Part shown: positions 53,643 through 64,000 of the stretch, piece after piece
How positions within the stretch are numbered: the first letter of the stretch is position 1
Layout: each line of letters starts with the position of its first letter
Assembly (NCBI GenBank): GCA_934045075.1
Contig: OW203723.1
Coordinates: 18,460,035 to 18,524,034, forward strand
Direction of reading: 5' to 3'
Source of the DNA: Yponomeuta sedellus
Lineage: Eukaryota > Arthropoda > Insecta > Lepidoptera > Yponomeutidae
Length of the DNA stretch: 64,000 bases
The notes under the pieces: generated by a model
Databases searched by the model: none
Seen by the model: the letters and a program-made list of their open reading frames with translations, nothing else
Told to the model about the DNA's origin: nothing
Translations under genes and position numbers: made by a program

Positions 53643-54341
53643 ATATTGGAAGCAAACACTTCTTTACAAGTATTAATATTCATGCAAACACACCTATTGT
53701 CAAAAAGTATCACACATAGCTCAGCACAGTTGCAGTCCGTACAGTAAGAAGGGGTGTGCACACATGCAAGAATATTCGGATCAGGCATAAGCTGGATTAG
53801 CTGCCTTTATGAGGGGCACGGATGAACTGACCCCGCCCGTGATGTATTGAAAACATGGCGCACAGAGACCCGATGAATGCGAGTGGGTTTTGCTATGGAA
53901 AGCTAATAATTAAAATAATTAAAAGCTAATAATAATAATATTGCTAATAATTAAAATACGAGTATGTACTTGTACTTGTTAAAATATGCGACTATTGTTG
54001 GGTCCATTTTTCTATTGATTAACTGTAACACTGAGGTCGTAAAACAAAAATAAATTTGTATTTAGTCTTACAAGTTCAATGCTCTTGTTCCAGAAATAAG
54101 TATTTAAACTCTGTTCATTGTGAACCAAATTTCAAACGACGGAATATCCATCAAGATCTTGCTTTATGTATCTTGTTTACACCCATACTTAATTTGTAGC
54201 GTAAGCTGACTTGCAAGACATCTTAAAATTACATCACACTAGTAGCTATTGACTTTTGTACCAAGAATTTAGTAATTTGCTACCTAAGCCTTATCTAAGT
54301 AAGTGGTGTTAGTCGGCTAGGTCGTAGCTTCTGCGCTATCT
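53643..54341. other. No gene recognised
   Basis: AT-rich non-coding. Confidence 0.5.
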
Positions 54342-54519
54342 TCTATAATATAAAAATGAATCGCTGAACGTGTTGGTAAGCGTAAATCTCGAGAGCAGCT
54401 GAACCGATTTCGCTAATTCTTTTTTTAGAATATTCCTTGAAGTATGAGGACGGTTCTTACGGAGAGAAAAATTAAAAAAACCGACTGTTAAGCGGTACGA
54501 AGTTCGCTGGGTCAGCTAG
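54342..54519 (+). mobile_element. Short Helitron (family F), first of a tandem pair
   Basis: TCTATAATATAAAAATGAAT to GGGTCAGCTAG; followed without gap by the next copy. Confidence 0.85.
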
Positions 54520-54699
54520 TCTATAATATTAAAATGAATCGCTGAATGTGTTGGCAAGCGCAAATCTTGAGAGCAGCTGAACCGACTTCGCTAATTCTTT
54601 TTTTAGAATAATCCTTGAAGTACGAGGATGGTTTTTATGGAGAGAGAAATTAAGAATCGACTGGTAGGTAGGCGGTACGAAATTCGTTGGGCCAGCTAG
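54520..54699 (+). mobile_element. Short Helitron (family F), second of a tandem pair
   Basis: Begins TCTATAATATTAAAATG on the base following the first copy's CTAG and ends GGGCCAGCTAG|T. Confidence 0.85.
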
Positions 54700-54971
54700 T
54701 AATGAATAAAAGTATTTCGATTTGATTTACACACACCACACTTATGCGGGCTACAGCTTAACGTAGGGATTGTATAGGTAAGCACACACGGGCGCGCGGA
54801 TGTGCGGATCCGGCGCTAATCCGGATCAGCCGGGGCCGGATCAGCGTCGTGTCGCTCCGAGATAAAGCGGGACCTCTCTATGCCCTGCTATACTCTATAT
54901 AGGTAGGGTGTGTCGACTGGGACCGTGCGGTCATAATGCAGCTTCTATATGACCGTTTATACGAGTGATTA
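54700..54971. other. GC-rich islet, no gene
   Basis: 54780-54870 is CpG-rich with GCTAATCCGGATCAGCC; no coding motif. Confidence 0.45.
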
Positions 54972-55161
54972 TCTTTTATAATATAAAAATGAATCGCTGA
55001 ATGTGTTGGTAAGTGCAAATCTCGAGATCAGCTAAACCGATTTCGCTAATTCTTTTTTTAGAATATTCCTTGAAGTACGAGGATGGTTCTTACGGAGAGA
55101 GAAATAAAAAATTAATGAAGAATCGACTGTTAGGCGGTACGAAGTTCGCTGGGTCAGCTAG
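54972..55161 (+). mobile_element. Short Helitron (family F)
   Basis: TCTTTTATAATATAAAAATG to GGGTCAGCTAG before T. Confidence 0.8.
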
Positions 55162-55185
55162 TAATAAATAATAACAAATAAATTA

Positions 55186-55345
55186 ATTTAAAAACCTGTT
55201 TAGAGGCTCTGGCTATCCGGCTGGCACGGATAGCCAGAGGTTGCGGGTTCGAATCCCGGCATGGGTGAAATTTTTAGCCTCTAAATAGGTTTTTAAATTT
55301 GTTCCTTAGCACGGGTTAGTGCATTAAAAATAAAAATAGTATAAA
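55186..55345. mobile_element. Palindromic family D SINE
   Basis: Left AATTTAAAAACCTGTTTAGA is the reversed 3' segment; an anticodon-arm hairpin follows (CTCTGGCTATCCG, 7 nt, CGGATAGCCAGAG), then the forward B box GCGGGTTCGAATCCCGGC and 3' segment to GTTAGTGCATT. Confidence 0.85.
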
Positions 55346-55349
55346 TAAA

Positions 55350-55590
55350 TTAATATTCATAGACATATTACACAGATCTCGTAAGCCCTGTACTAAGTAC
55401 AAAAAATGACTTGTGTTATAAGTGCTAACTCGACGATAGATTTAGTACAATAAATACGCAGATAACATCCAAGACCCGAGACAAATTAGAGAAGTTCGTT
55501 TCCTAGTTCAAACCGGCCGGGGATGTAACCCGAGACTTTCAATTTTACAGTCAGCGTGCCAAACCGCTGCGCCACCGAGGCCGTCTTATT
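55350..55590 (-). mobile_element. tRNA-derived SINE, family B
   Basis: Reverse copy: CACAGATCTCGTAAGCCC, GGTGC-like TGCTAACTCGACGATAG, GATAACATCCAAGACCCGAG and the head AACCGCTGCGCCACCGAGGC. Confidence 0.85.
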
Positions 55591-55734
55591 AATCTAAATC
55601 TCGCGCCCCCATCGCAGAATGGAAACTTCAAGCCCTCATGACTCCTCACGTAGGATGTTTTCTGTCACGTTGCGAGTGGTGTTAATAACGCAGATTCATA
55701 AATATACGTAACTTACAAAACTGTTTGATGGGTT

Positions 55735-55800
55735 CGATCTCACGACCTCTTGAATGTGAAGTTAACGTTCTACTAATGGCGCTATCACCGAGTTAATGCG
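55735..55800 (-). mobile_element. tRNA-like SINE fragment (K-like)
   Basis: ATGGGTTCGATCTCACGACC (reversed B box), AACGTTCTACTAATGGCGC. Confidence 0.5.
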
Positions 55801-56275
55801 AAAGACTCTCTGTGCCACGCTATGCTCTACGCTCTTAAGGCTTATGAAATCAGATGAGTTTATAATAAGTAAGTTTTATAATTATAATTACAGAAAGAAA
55901 AAGATGTGTATTATACGGTGTTTACTTTGGAAGTAGTTTGAATAACAGATGTCATATAGACATAGAATGAGAAAAATAAAATATATGGGCCAGTTTACCA
56001 GAAACTCTAACAGTACGTAGTGACTTAAAAGACTTTTACTCGATTAAAACTAAATGTTGACAAATATGTTTTGGTTTATAAAAAATATTTAGCATAGTCT
56101 GCTGTGCTAGTAATGTGTTACACCTGTATTACAGTAGAAAGCGCCTACTTCCTCCGTTTACAAAAAATGTAGATTAAATTATGACTAACATGGTTACAAC
56201 AAAATCTGTAAAATGACTATTTAAAAACAGATAAATGATGCAGCTTATAGGCATCCGTCGTCAGCTTATACGTAT
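55801..56275. other. Nothing recognised
   Basis: AT-rich non-coding. Confidence 0.5.
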
Positions 56276-56530
56276 CGTGTGGTGTCGGCCTAGAGAATAG
56301 CACTAACCCAATTCTTCCCGCGGGTGTTGTATAAGGCGACTAAGGAACACAAACCGGGGGGGGGGGTGGGCAGCAGCGCCCCCTGCAGTACAATTCCACC
56401 GAACTGCGATCCCCTACCCGCGTGCCCAGCGTGGGGATTATGGGCATTATCCCCTATGATAGCACAACGTGGCGCTCTTCAGGGGAGGGCTATGTCCAGC
56501 AGTGGACTAGTATAGCCTGACGATGACGAT
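56276..56530 (+). mobile_element. Retroposon family E, full length
   Basis: CGTGTGGTGTCGGCCTAGAG to AGTATAGCCTGACGATGACG; a G9 run follows AACC in the middle. No clear target duplication. Confidence 0.85.
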
Positions 56531-56544
56531 ATGCATCCGAACAG

Positions 56545-56715
56545 TAGTATACAGGCCTTCTCTTAAAGAGAGAAGTTAAAGGTTTAATGACCACGCGTGC
56601 CCATCGCGGATAGGAAACTTCAAGCGCTGAGGTATGACTCACCTCAAGCACTTAGGTCACGCCCATAGTGGGAATCGAACCCATGACCTTCTTCACGATA
56701 ATCACACGTAATAGT
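56545..56715 (+). repeat. Interspersed repeat family J
   Basis: ACAGGCCTTCTCTTAAAGAG, CACGCGTGCCCATCGCGG, TCAAGCGCTGAGGTATG, then a tRNA-like GGGAATCGAACCCATGACC. Confidence 0.6.
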
Positions 56716-57245
56716 ACTATGTCGACCAACGATGCAGTTGCAATTGTAGTATACTAAATAAAATGTGGTTTCGGTATCGACAACATACTGACCAGCAACC
56801 TTGTTTTATATTATCATAACTTGATGCGGTCAAATCGTGATAATAAAAAAATATGTTTTAACATATTTAACGTTTGCTTATTGGGAGTGTTCGAATTACC
56901 TATATACTATACAATGTTTGGCGTAAGATGGATAACTAGCCGCTTAATTATGTGACTTTTAAGGTATACATCTGAACACAAAAACGAAATATCTACTGGA
57001 CTTCGTCGCACTCTTAGGTATCCTAGTATCATTGTCACGTCTCAGATGCAACTGAAATGCGGTATCCAATATGAGTGATACAATTACGCCTGATATCTAT
57101 CTATACAGCAGAACTAAGTAAACATTTAAATAGGTTTTTAAGTAAACGTTTCACTTTCGCATATAGATGTATACGTTGAAAGTTACATAATCAAGGCACT
57201 GTAAACCGTTTCTTAGGTACGTTTCTTAGGTACGATACATTGACC
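56716..57245. other. Nothing recognised
   Basis: AT-rich non-coding. Confidence 0.5.
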
Positions 57246-57283
57246 ATTTGCAATAAGCAAATGTATATTTGCTTATTGCAAAT
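57246..57283. repeat. Perfect 17-bp inverted repeat, 4-bp loop
   Basis: ATTTGCAATAAGCAAAT, GTAT, ATTTGCTTATTGCAAAT; abuts the LINE fragment that follows. Confidence 0.95.
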
Positions 57284-57288
57284 TATCT

Positions 57289-57655
57289 TATATCGTTAAG
57301 TGCCCTCCGTGTCCAATACAACAACGCACTCAGGGTGCTGTTGCGGCTGCCCCGCTGGTGCAGTGCGTCGAGTATGTTCGCGAGCGCCCGCGTCGACGGC
57401 TTCCACGCCACACTTCGCAAGCGCTGCGCCTCAGCACTGAGTAGGCTGCGGGCCAGCGGCAACGGCATTCTGGCGTGCATAGCGGACCGGTTTGACGGTT
57501 GCTTCCTAACCCACTGGGTTAGGATTCATTTAAATAGTAATAATAAGTACTAACATAGTGTAAGCAATTATCTGTGTAACTAACTAACATTTTATTTGTG
57601 TATCTGTTGTAATATGGATTTGATTTAAAGTCTGAAATAAACGTTATAATAATAA
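57289..57655 (+). mobile_element. LINE C-terminal fragment, intact frame, with 3' UTR
   Basis: Frame to 57553 reads LRVQYNNALRVLLRLPRWC, SASSMFASARVDGFHATLRK and a LACIADRFDGC block, a C-terminal domain of non-LTR elements I recognise from insects. Much GC-richer than its surroundings. The UTR ends GAAATAAACG with a (TAA)n tail. Confidence 0.75.
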
Positions 57656-58257
57656 TAGGATTTAGATTACAATTTACATGTAGGTAGAACAAGCGGCACA
57701 ACATGCATACAGGTTAATTTTGCATAGTGTCTGAACTCTAGAATGTATTGGCTACTGAACGTTGTAGAAATCCAATATGATGTGATTAAATTGTTAAAGA
57801 TTAGCCAGCCTTACGTAAGTGGTTAGTTAAGATATCTAGATAAATCGCTGTGGATTTTATGACGGCAAAGTAGGAAAAATTATACAGGAAAAGATATTGA
57901 GACTGCACGGAGATTTTTGGCAATCATGGCGAGTATGTACGTAACGTGCATGATTAAATTTGAATAAATAATGGCCTTAAAACGACAGAAGAAAAAAAGT
58001 CTAAATCGGCTTATCTTTATAAAACCGGCTTATATCTATGGTGTAGAGATAGCAAGCGAGACAAACTAATGAAAAAATTTACGGTTGCATATTAGTTTTA
58101 TTTCATTCGGAATGCAACAGCAAAGCAATAAAATACGTTTTTCCCAAAAAAAAAACGTTCATCAGAATCGAGTATGAGTTTTTGTAACAATCCATAAATC
58201 ATAGATTTCATTTTTTAAATCTTCAATGAGTTTCGAAATATACCATAACACGCCTGT
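57656..58257. other. Nothing recognised
   Basis: AT-rich non-coding. Confidence 0.5.
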
Positions 58258-58355
58258 ATCCAAGAGGACTCGGCAGAGACCAGGGACTGCCTCATGCCAC
58301 GATCCTGCCAGATCACCTTCGCTTCATCAACATTCATTAGTCGTTGCATGCACAC
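58258..58355 (-). mobile_element. LINE C-terminal fragment (family L)
   Basis: Reverse frame reads VCMQRLMNVDEAKVI then WQDRGMRQSLVSAES; Cys of the CQDRG motif is replaced by Trp. Confidence 0.65.
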
Positions 58356-58487
58356 TTTTCATCTTCTATCATCTTTCGAAATATGTGAATTGTAATATAA
58401 TACATTTTAACCTTTTTATTTCTAGTACGTATTTGTAAAACCTGTCATCAATACTCACTCTCTTCAGCGATATTATCTCTTCATCAT

Positions 58488-58810
58488 TAACCCAATATGT
58501 CCCCACCGAGGGCCACGGGTCTCTTTTCTAATGAAGGTAAGGCCATATTTCACCACGGGGCCCAAGTCCGGATTGGTGGAGGCTTTCAAGAATAGTGGCT
58601 GGTCGTACTGTCAGAAGTTTTCGAGCCCCCTTAAGGACTCTGAATTGGCTTAACGGCTGCCATCTATCGACGGCAGCCGGCACCAACTGCATAATGTGTG
58701 GGTATACGAAGCACGGAACAGCTTGGAAAAATGCCACTCGCGTCAGCCATAACAGTCACCCATCATCATCATGATCGTTTAAGATCACTCAGGCAACCGG
58801 GGCTACGAGA
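58488..58810 (-). mobile_element. 5S-SINE, diverged subfamily
   Basis: Same subfamily as 23.6 kb (CTGCCATCTATCGACGGCAG). The head is strongly diverged (CACCCATCATCATCATGATC). Confidence 0.75.
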
Positions 58811-59747
58811 TTATGTGTGTGCTAAATAAATATAATGTGTATGCTCTTGCGCGTATATCGCAAGCTCATCCTGACTGCGCAAACTCTTTGGTCAAGCAAT
58901 TTGCCGGCACTAGTAGGTCTAGCACTAGTATAGTATACTATTTCCAACAGCATGTTAAGCTAGTAACTACTAAAAATAATCCAATCCACAGATAAACTGT
59001 ATTGTTGTATCGTCTGTTGGTGGTCCTATTTAAATAAAATAAAAATAAAATGAACTTTGTCGGTTTCGGCTGATAGGAGGTATTATATATTGTATCAATT
59101 TTTTTTCTTACCTTCAAAAATAAAAAAAATTTTTTTTGAAAATAGCATCATATTATACGCTCTACCAAATAACGCCAGCAGCAGTTCTGCCAACGGTACC
59201 CAGGTAAAGCATCGACAAGAGATATATCTCCGACATCGGCCGGGCCTAATCCGGGCGGGCATTGTGCAATCGCTAATCGTTGCGGATCGCGGCCGATACG
59301 AGCCGACTCGATACGATATTAATAATGATTAATCACGCCCGATTAAATGAATTAGGTACTAAGCGCCTTTGACATCGGACCGCGAGCGCGGATAAGAAAA
59401 AAACAAACTAGTTTTTATTTAAAATGCATCGCGATAGAGCGCGATTAAAAAGTGCAAATCTTTTCAGTATTATTTATAATAACACTATTCCTCTTAAGCA
59501 CTCCTAAGATTCAGTTTAAGAAGTCTGTGGAAAACTCTATCAGTGTAATTTATAATAACGCCCTCTAAAACATTCTTGAAATGCCATTCCAATAATCTGT
59601 TTCTCCTTTACTACAGACCATTTAAACAGCATCTGGGGAGTGTTTTATGGAATTTATAAGTAAGACTTTGCGAAATTAGGACGTATTGCTTGATAGTACA
59701 TAATATTACGATTTTTAAACGCACGCAAAAGTTTAATGTTATGTTAA
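58811..59747. other. No gene; GC islet 59.15-59.34 kb
   Basis: CATCGGCCGGGCCTAATCC and neighbouring CpG-rich words; 91 open codons without motif. Confidence 0.45.
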
Positions 59748-59824
59748 TTATTTTTAATGCACTAACCCGTGTTAAGGACAATTTTTAAAAACCTATTAAG
59801 AGGCTAAAAATTCCACCCATGCCG
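59748..59824 (-). mobile_element. Family D SINE, 3' segment only
   Basis: AATGCACTAACCCGTGTTAA to AAAATTCCACCCATGCC, ending where the tRNA-like head should begin. Confidence 0.8.
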
Positions 59825-60009
59825 ACTGTACCTACCTACCAAAATATCTGACCTGTCTGTCTGCACAAACAAGTTGGCATTGCCACAGATCTATAGTAAG
59901 ACAAACTAGAAAGCTAATTACAAACGTAACTTAATGTTTACACTTACATTAAGGCGCGTTGGGGTGCAAACTAGCGCCACCAATGGAATTAAAATCATAA
60001 CTTGTTTTA

Positions 60010-60125
60010 TAATAAGATAAGATAAGAATATTCTTTATTGTACACACCAGAAAAGTACAAAGAAGGGGTACAATTGGCGGCCTTATTGCTAATAGAAATT
60101 TCTTCCAGGCAACCTTAAATCGGAA
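60010..60125 (-). mobile_element. LINE 3' UTR with (GATAA)n tail (family H)
   Basis: ATAAGATAAGATAAGAATA, TTCTTTATTGTACAC, AATTGGCGGCCTTATTGC, TTTCTTCCAGGCAACC. Confidence 0.75.
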
Positions 60126-60515
60126 AGATTGGAAGAAGATTGAAATAAGGAGAATTGGTTTTTTTTTTTTCTAAAATGTGAACATCACAAGTAATAATAT
60201 CTGTGATACATAATATAATAGCAGATATGGATATATTTTTCATGGAAAAAAATAAATTTTTATTTTATTTTATAATTTAATTTTTTTTTTATTTATGTTT
60301 TTTATAAAACGCATTTTCGCTCTATTGTAACGAAAAATTCGATTTCATTAAAGTTAAATATCAAGTACAGTCCTGAATAGCTTATAAGTAATTAAAAGTC
60401 CAGTTTCCTTTTTTACTCGTGCTCTTACTCGTTTTTTTAATTGGGCCTAATAAGTCAATTTTAACTTAATGTATTTTATAAATTTAAGTGCCTGTTGGAT
60501 TCGATACAAACTAGG
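60126..60515. other. Nothing recognised
   Basis: Extremely AT-rich with poly-T and poly-A runs. Confidence 0.5.
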
Positions 60516-60887
60516 CATCGATCAATATCAACCCTTGTATGTCCCCACTGCAGGGGGACGGATCTCTTCCTGCATGGCAGGAAAGTTAGGCCATACTCTA
60601 CCATGGGGCCAAGTCCGGGTTGGTGGAGGATTGTATGACAGTGGCGGGCCTTACTGTCAGAAGTTATCATGCCACTCATACAGCCTCTGCCGTGGTTTAA
60701 CGACTACCATTACATGACCGCCGGCACCAACGGCTTAGCGTGCCTTGCGAAGCATGGTAGCGCTTGGAAAAAATGCCACTAGCGGCAGCCACCGGACGGC
60801 CACCCATCTTGCACCTGACCGCTCCTGTTGTTGCTTAACTCAAGTAATTGATTGCAATCACTCGGTTCAACTAGGCCACGAGCGCTT
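60516..60887 (-). mobile_element. 5S-SINE, full length
   Basis: Tail GATCAATATCAACCCTTG to reversed head CACCTGACCGCTCCTGTTG, TTGCTTAACTC, AACTAGGCCACGAGCGCTT. A short second head end (GTCCAGGCCACGAG) follows at 60895-60908. Confidence 0.85.
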
Positions 60888-60908
60888 ACGTTCGTCCAGG
60901 CCACGAGT

Positions 60909-61464
60909 ACCTGTGGGATTACTAAATAAATAAAATAAATCAAGGGAAACTATATTATTATCTGCGATAAATATGAACCGACGTACGAGTGAACGTTCTA
61001 TGTCTGTATGTCAGCTTATGCATTGAGCTCGGCTCAGGAGCAGACGGGATGTACCGGATTAGATTTAAGGGGTAAAAGAATTAGAGGGGGATGGAGAGAT
61101 CTAGATTCGCGCCGGCCAGACAAGGACAGCCGATCGGAGATTTAGAGATTACGATCCATAAAGAGAGGCGAATGAATGGAAAATTATTATAGAGGGACTA
61201 AACAACGGGAATTAAAGTCGGTTGCGCAATGGGAAGCCTGTCAGTGGAATAGATTTCAGTTTCAAATTAAAGCTCGGTTCAACTCAGTCTAGGCTGGTAT
61301 TAGCTTTGCGATTGTACCTAACTACACTTTGAGCGAACAAGGAGGTGGTGCAGTTTAATTTGATGTGGAATGAAACTTCACTGGACTGCAAAACTAAGAG
61401 CTACACTTTTAAATTTTTTTCTGAACTATAGAAGTTAGACATATAAATAAAAATGAAAAAATAA
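60909..61464. other. No gene recognised
   Basis: Non-coding; GC islet near 61.03-61.15 kb. Confidence 0.5.
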
Positions 61465-61562
61465 CGTTTTACTCAATTGCTTTTAGCAATAAGGCCGCCA
61501 ATTGTAATTTACATGTTTTATAATATGTGCTCTGGTGTACAATAAAGAATATTCTTATCTTA
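61465..61562 (+). mobile_element. LINE 3' UTR (family H), tail-to-tail with next
   Basis: TTGCTTTTAGCAATAAGGCC, GCCAATTGTAATTTACATG, GTGTACAATAAAGAATATTC. Confidence 0.75.
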
Positions 61563-61690
61563 CTTTATTGCACACATAAAAATCATACAGAAAACCCAAA
61601 ATATGCAAAACAATATTTATAGTTTACAGGGCGAGCTTATTTCAATAGAAATCTCTTCCAACCAACCCTTGATGTTATATAGCAAATTCG
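61563..61690 (-). mobile_element. LINE 3' UTR (family H')
   Basis: CTTTATTGCACACATAAAAA, GGGCGAGCTTATTTC, AGAAATCTCTTCCAACCAAC. Confidence 0.65.
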
Positions 61691-61849
61691 ATCAGCTTCT
61701 TATTTGGCTCTGTTATAGTTCTACAACTAACCATGCTGTACGAATGACTGAATGGCCTAATCAGAATGTAAGTTCATTTTGTTCCGCTTAAAAATTGCCG
61801 AATAAAATAATCCAATTCTGAATAAGTTGCGAAAATAAATAAATAACTT

Positions 61850-61960
61850 CCAAACAACACAATCCTGGTCCCAAACTAGGATATTGTGAGCTATGGCGGG
61901 CATCCACCTACACCCAAGCTGAGGCCACTTATATAATGCATACGTGCATTACATAAGGGG
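61850..61960 (-). mobile_element. SINE family I fragment
   Basis: CTTCCAAACAACACAATCC, GGTCCCAAACTAGGATATTG, ACACCCAAGCTGAGGCCAC. Confidence 0.65.
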
Positions 61961-62510
61961 TATATTGTATGCATGTATGGATGCATTACAGTCTATTTGC
62001 CCTTACTTGTTCAAATTAGAAAACACGATTCTACCGGTAAAGTATGACTTTTTGGTCGAAAACAGCCACATACCCATAAATAAAGTAACCCGGGACAATA
62101 TTTTAGATACTGCCAAATTTATAAACTAAGTTCATGATTTAGCGAGAAAACAATTTTTGGTATGAAGTGTTAATTTTGAGGTTATAATCTTGTTTACCTA
62201 CTAAATTGGACAAGTAAGGATAAATGGACTATACATAATGTACGGCGCCTCTTAGTGATAACTTGGCAAAAATCATTCGTCATTTGATGGTCATTCTGGG
62301 CTTAGTGAAATACAGAAATAAAAAAAGTAAACCGTCCGATTTCGCCTTAATCCGTTCTTTGGGAGAGGTCGCTGGCACGAAAATCTGTAAATCAATTATG
62401 GCATCAGATTAACCGATGAATCCGGACAATCTCGGTGCAACGAACAAAGGGTCCCGGCACGGTGCGTGACTCCGAATAAATGGATACGAACGAGATTATT
62501 CGAGATGTCG
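61961..62510. other. No gene recognised
   Basis: AT-rich; GC islet 62.33-62.48 kb with TTAATCCG and GAATCCGG. Confidence 0.5.
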
Positions 62511-62511
62511 G

Positions 62512-62605
62512 AAGAGCCAACGGTAGAACGTCGGCTTCACATTCGAGTGGTCGTGGGGTCGAATCCCAGCTTGACCAATGACTTCATTTCTGAGTTACGT
62601 ACAGT
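62512..62605 (+). mobile_element. tRNA-like SINE, family K
   Basis: AACGGTAGAACGTCGGCTTC, GTCGTGGGGTCGAATCCC, ACCAATGACTTCATTTCTG. Confidence 0.65.
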
Positions 62606-62647
62606 TGTAGTAGCGTTAGTACTTGCTAATTAAGTAGGAAATCGTGG

Positions 62648-62790
62648 TCGTCGTCAGGCTATACTAGTCGACTGCTGGACATAGCCCTCCCTTAAAGAGC
62701 GCCACGTTGTGCTATCATAGAGGGTAATGTCCATAATCCCCACGCTGGGTATGCGGGTTGGGGATCGCAGTTTGGTCGAATTGTACTGCA
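62648..62790 (-). mobile_element. Retroposon family E, 5'-truncated
   Basis: GTCGTCGTCAGGCTATACTA to GGTCGAATTGTACTGCAG. Confidence 0.85.
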
Positions 62791-62814
62791 GAATTAGTCT
62801 ACGGGACAGCAAAT

Positions 62815-62905
62815 AGGAATAGTCCTAGTGTCTGAAGTGTTTACATACCTCAGCGCTTGCTAGGTACCCAAGTGACTCAAATGGTCTAACTATGGGGCTA
62901 AGTGT
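62815..62905 (-). repeat. Interspersed repeat family J, partial
   Basis: TGTCTGAAGTGTTTACATAC, CTCAGCGCTTGCTAGGTACC, CTATGGGGCTAAG, as at 48.8 kb. Confidence 0.6.
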
Positions 62906-63000
62906 GGAAATAAAATAAATTTGTCACTTTCTGAGATCTAAGGAAATATGTGTTACATATAATACTACCCCCTGTTGCGACAAAGTTTATTCTTATATTC

Positions 63001-63260
63001 TTTTTAATGCACTAACCCGTGCTAAGGACAATTTTAATAACCTGGCTAAAAATTCCACCCATGCCGGGATTCGAACCCGCGACCTCTGGCTATCCGTGCC
63101 AGCGCTCTTCCAACTGAGCTAATGGGCGACTCACCGGCATCAGTGAAATTTCAAACCTCTTTACAATACTCAATAATACACAGAGTATTGTAAACAGGTT
63201 CGAAATTTCATTGATGCATGGGTGGAATTTTTAGCCTCTAAATAGGTTTTTAAAGTTTAT
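63001..63260. mobile_element. Palindromic family D SINE with 35-bp inner hairpin
   Basis: Left: complete reverse copy to GAGCTAATGGGCGAC plus the 5' extension. The extension arm 63137-63171 pairs with 63183-63217 (32 of 35) around an 11-nt loop, after which the forward 3' segment (ATGGGTGGAATTTTTAGCC) resumes at 63218, skipping the tRNA-like core. Confidence 0.9.
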
Positions 63261-63589
63261 TCTTATTTACTAATACTTTTTTATTAATTCTGGTCTTGTT
63301 TCAGTTTCTGTGTCGAACGATGAAGTACCTTTCACTGTTATGTTGTAATGTACTTTAATATTAAATAGCTTCTCCGTGGCCTTCAACTAGGGGTCTCTTG
63401 TAGAGATTTGAAGTATCTTAAATAAAAAAACCTTATACCTTGCATCCCTTTATTCTATGTAATCTGCAGAATACACTGCTGGTTACTAAAAATAAAAATA
63501 AATAAAAACCTTTTAAGAGTATATTATGAAGGTGTAAAAGTTTCTATGGCAGGAATCTTATTTACACTAAGTCATAGCTTTAAAAACAT
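63261..63589. other. Nothing recognised
   Basis: AT-rich non-coding. Confidence 0.5.
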
Positions 63590-63740
63590 ATTTATAGGAT
63601 AAAAATTCCACCCATGCCGGGACTAGAACCCGCGACCTCTGGCTAACCGTGCCAGCGCTCTCCCAACTGAGCTAACGGGCAACTTACCGGCATCAGTAAA
63701 ATTTCGAACCTCTTTTCAATACTCTCTGTATTACGTACAT
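63590..63740 (-). mobile_element. Family D SINE, simple (non-palindromic) copy
   Basis: AAAATTCCACCCATGCCGGG, CTAGAACCCGCGACC, GCTCTCCCAACTGAGCTAAC, then extension CCGGCATCAGTAAAATTTCG. Confidence 0.85.
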
Positions 63741-64000
63741 AACGTAAGTCATAGTTGTATCGAGTGTTAGAAATCTATTGTGAAGTAGCAAGGTATCCAT
63801 TTTATTTCTTCTTAGTGTTTTAAATTTATTATTAAATATTGTGCTATAAACGTGCATAGTCACCGTCATCGGACAACTTAATTTTTCAAAATTACAACAG
63901 GCTCTTACAGAAACTACACACCATATTATGAGGTTAAACCATACAGTACGTCTTTAAAATTGCTTTCTCTGTTTCGTGCATATCCTACGTTTCTTTAATA

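Noticed and set aside
1..64000. CRISPR arrays, operons, phage or viral genes
   Set aside because: No regularly spaced repeats, no bacterial gene organisation, and only an LTR-retrotransposon remnant resembling viral gag/protease.

Overview
The window looks like lepidopteran (moth or butterfly) nuclear DNA. It is AT-rich, with intron-like and intergenic-like stretches, dense tRNA-derived and 5S-rRNA-derived SINEs, 5'-truncated LINE ends, short Helitrons ending CTAG|T, and TA-flanked MITEs. These repeat types are typical of Lepidoptera; I did not infer a species. There is no bacterial, organellar or viral gene organisation.

Host gene. I recognise one gene, read on the minus strand: two consecutive exons of the SATB/Compass-class homeobox gene defective proventriculus (dve). 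The exons are 7734-7922 and 5484-5713, with consensus splice sites and matching phase. Together they encode most of the N-terminal CMP/ULD oligomerisation domain. The CUT-like and homeodomain exons must lie left of position 1 and the N-terminal exon(s) further right or outside. Most of 8-64 kb would then be 5' intron or 5' flank of dve. Just downstream of exon 7734-7922 lie two decayed partial copies of it (7311-7401 and 6931-7036), each separated by the same LINE 3' UTR fragment, so the exon was tandemly multiplied and two copies died.

Repeats, left to right. 2.8-16.5 kb is crowded: 5S-derived SINEs, LINE ends, an inverted pair of tRNA-like SINEs, and a Ty3/Gypsy-like gag-protease-pol remnant (12.1-13.1 kb). 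The remnant keeps a textbook -1 frameshift signal at the gag stop. 16.8-27.8 kb holds palindromic SINEs, LINE C-terminal fragments, a MITE and a 250-260 bp retroposon with clean target-site duplications. 27.8-33.0 and 33.65-39.3 kb are repeat-poor and contain GC-rich islets with homeodomain-like words; these are the best candidates for cis-regulatory DNA. 39.3-64 kb is again repeat-rich, with two 5S-SINE insertions (33 and 49.8 kb) nested inside older SINEs, tandem Helitrons at 54.3-54.7 kb, and three more palindromic tRNA-like SINEs.

Themes. (1) The 5S-SINE, the 250-260 bp retroposon and an RTE-like LINE end appear to share a 3' tail, suggesting one mobilising enzyme. (2) Short near-perfect inverted duplications are unusually frequent, often inside SINEs, suggesting repeated template switching. 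(3) Nothing in the window other than dve can be defended as a functional gene. Family assignments come from recall and visual comparison, without database searches.
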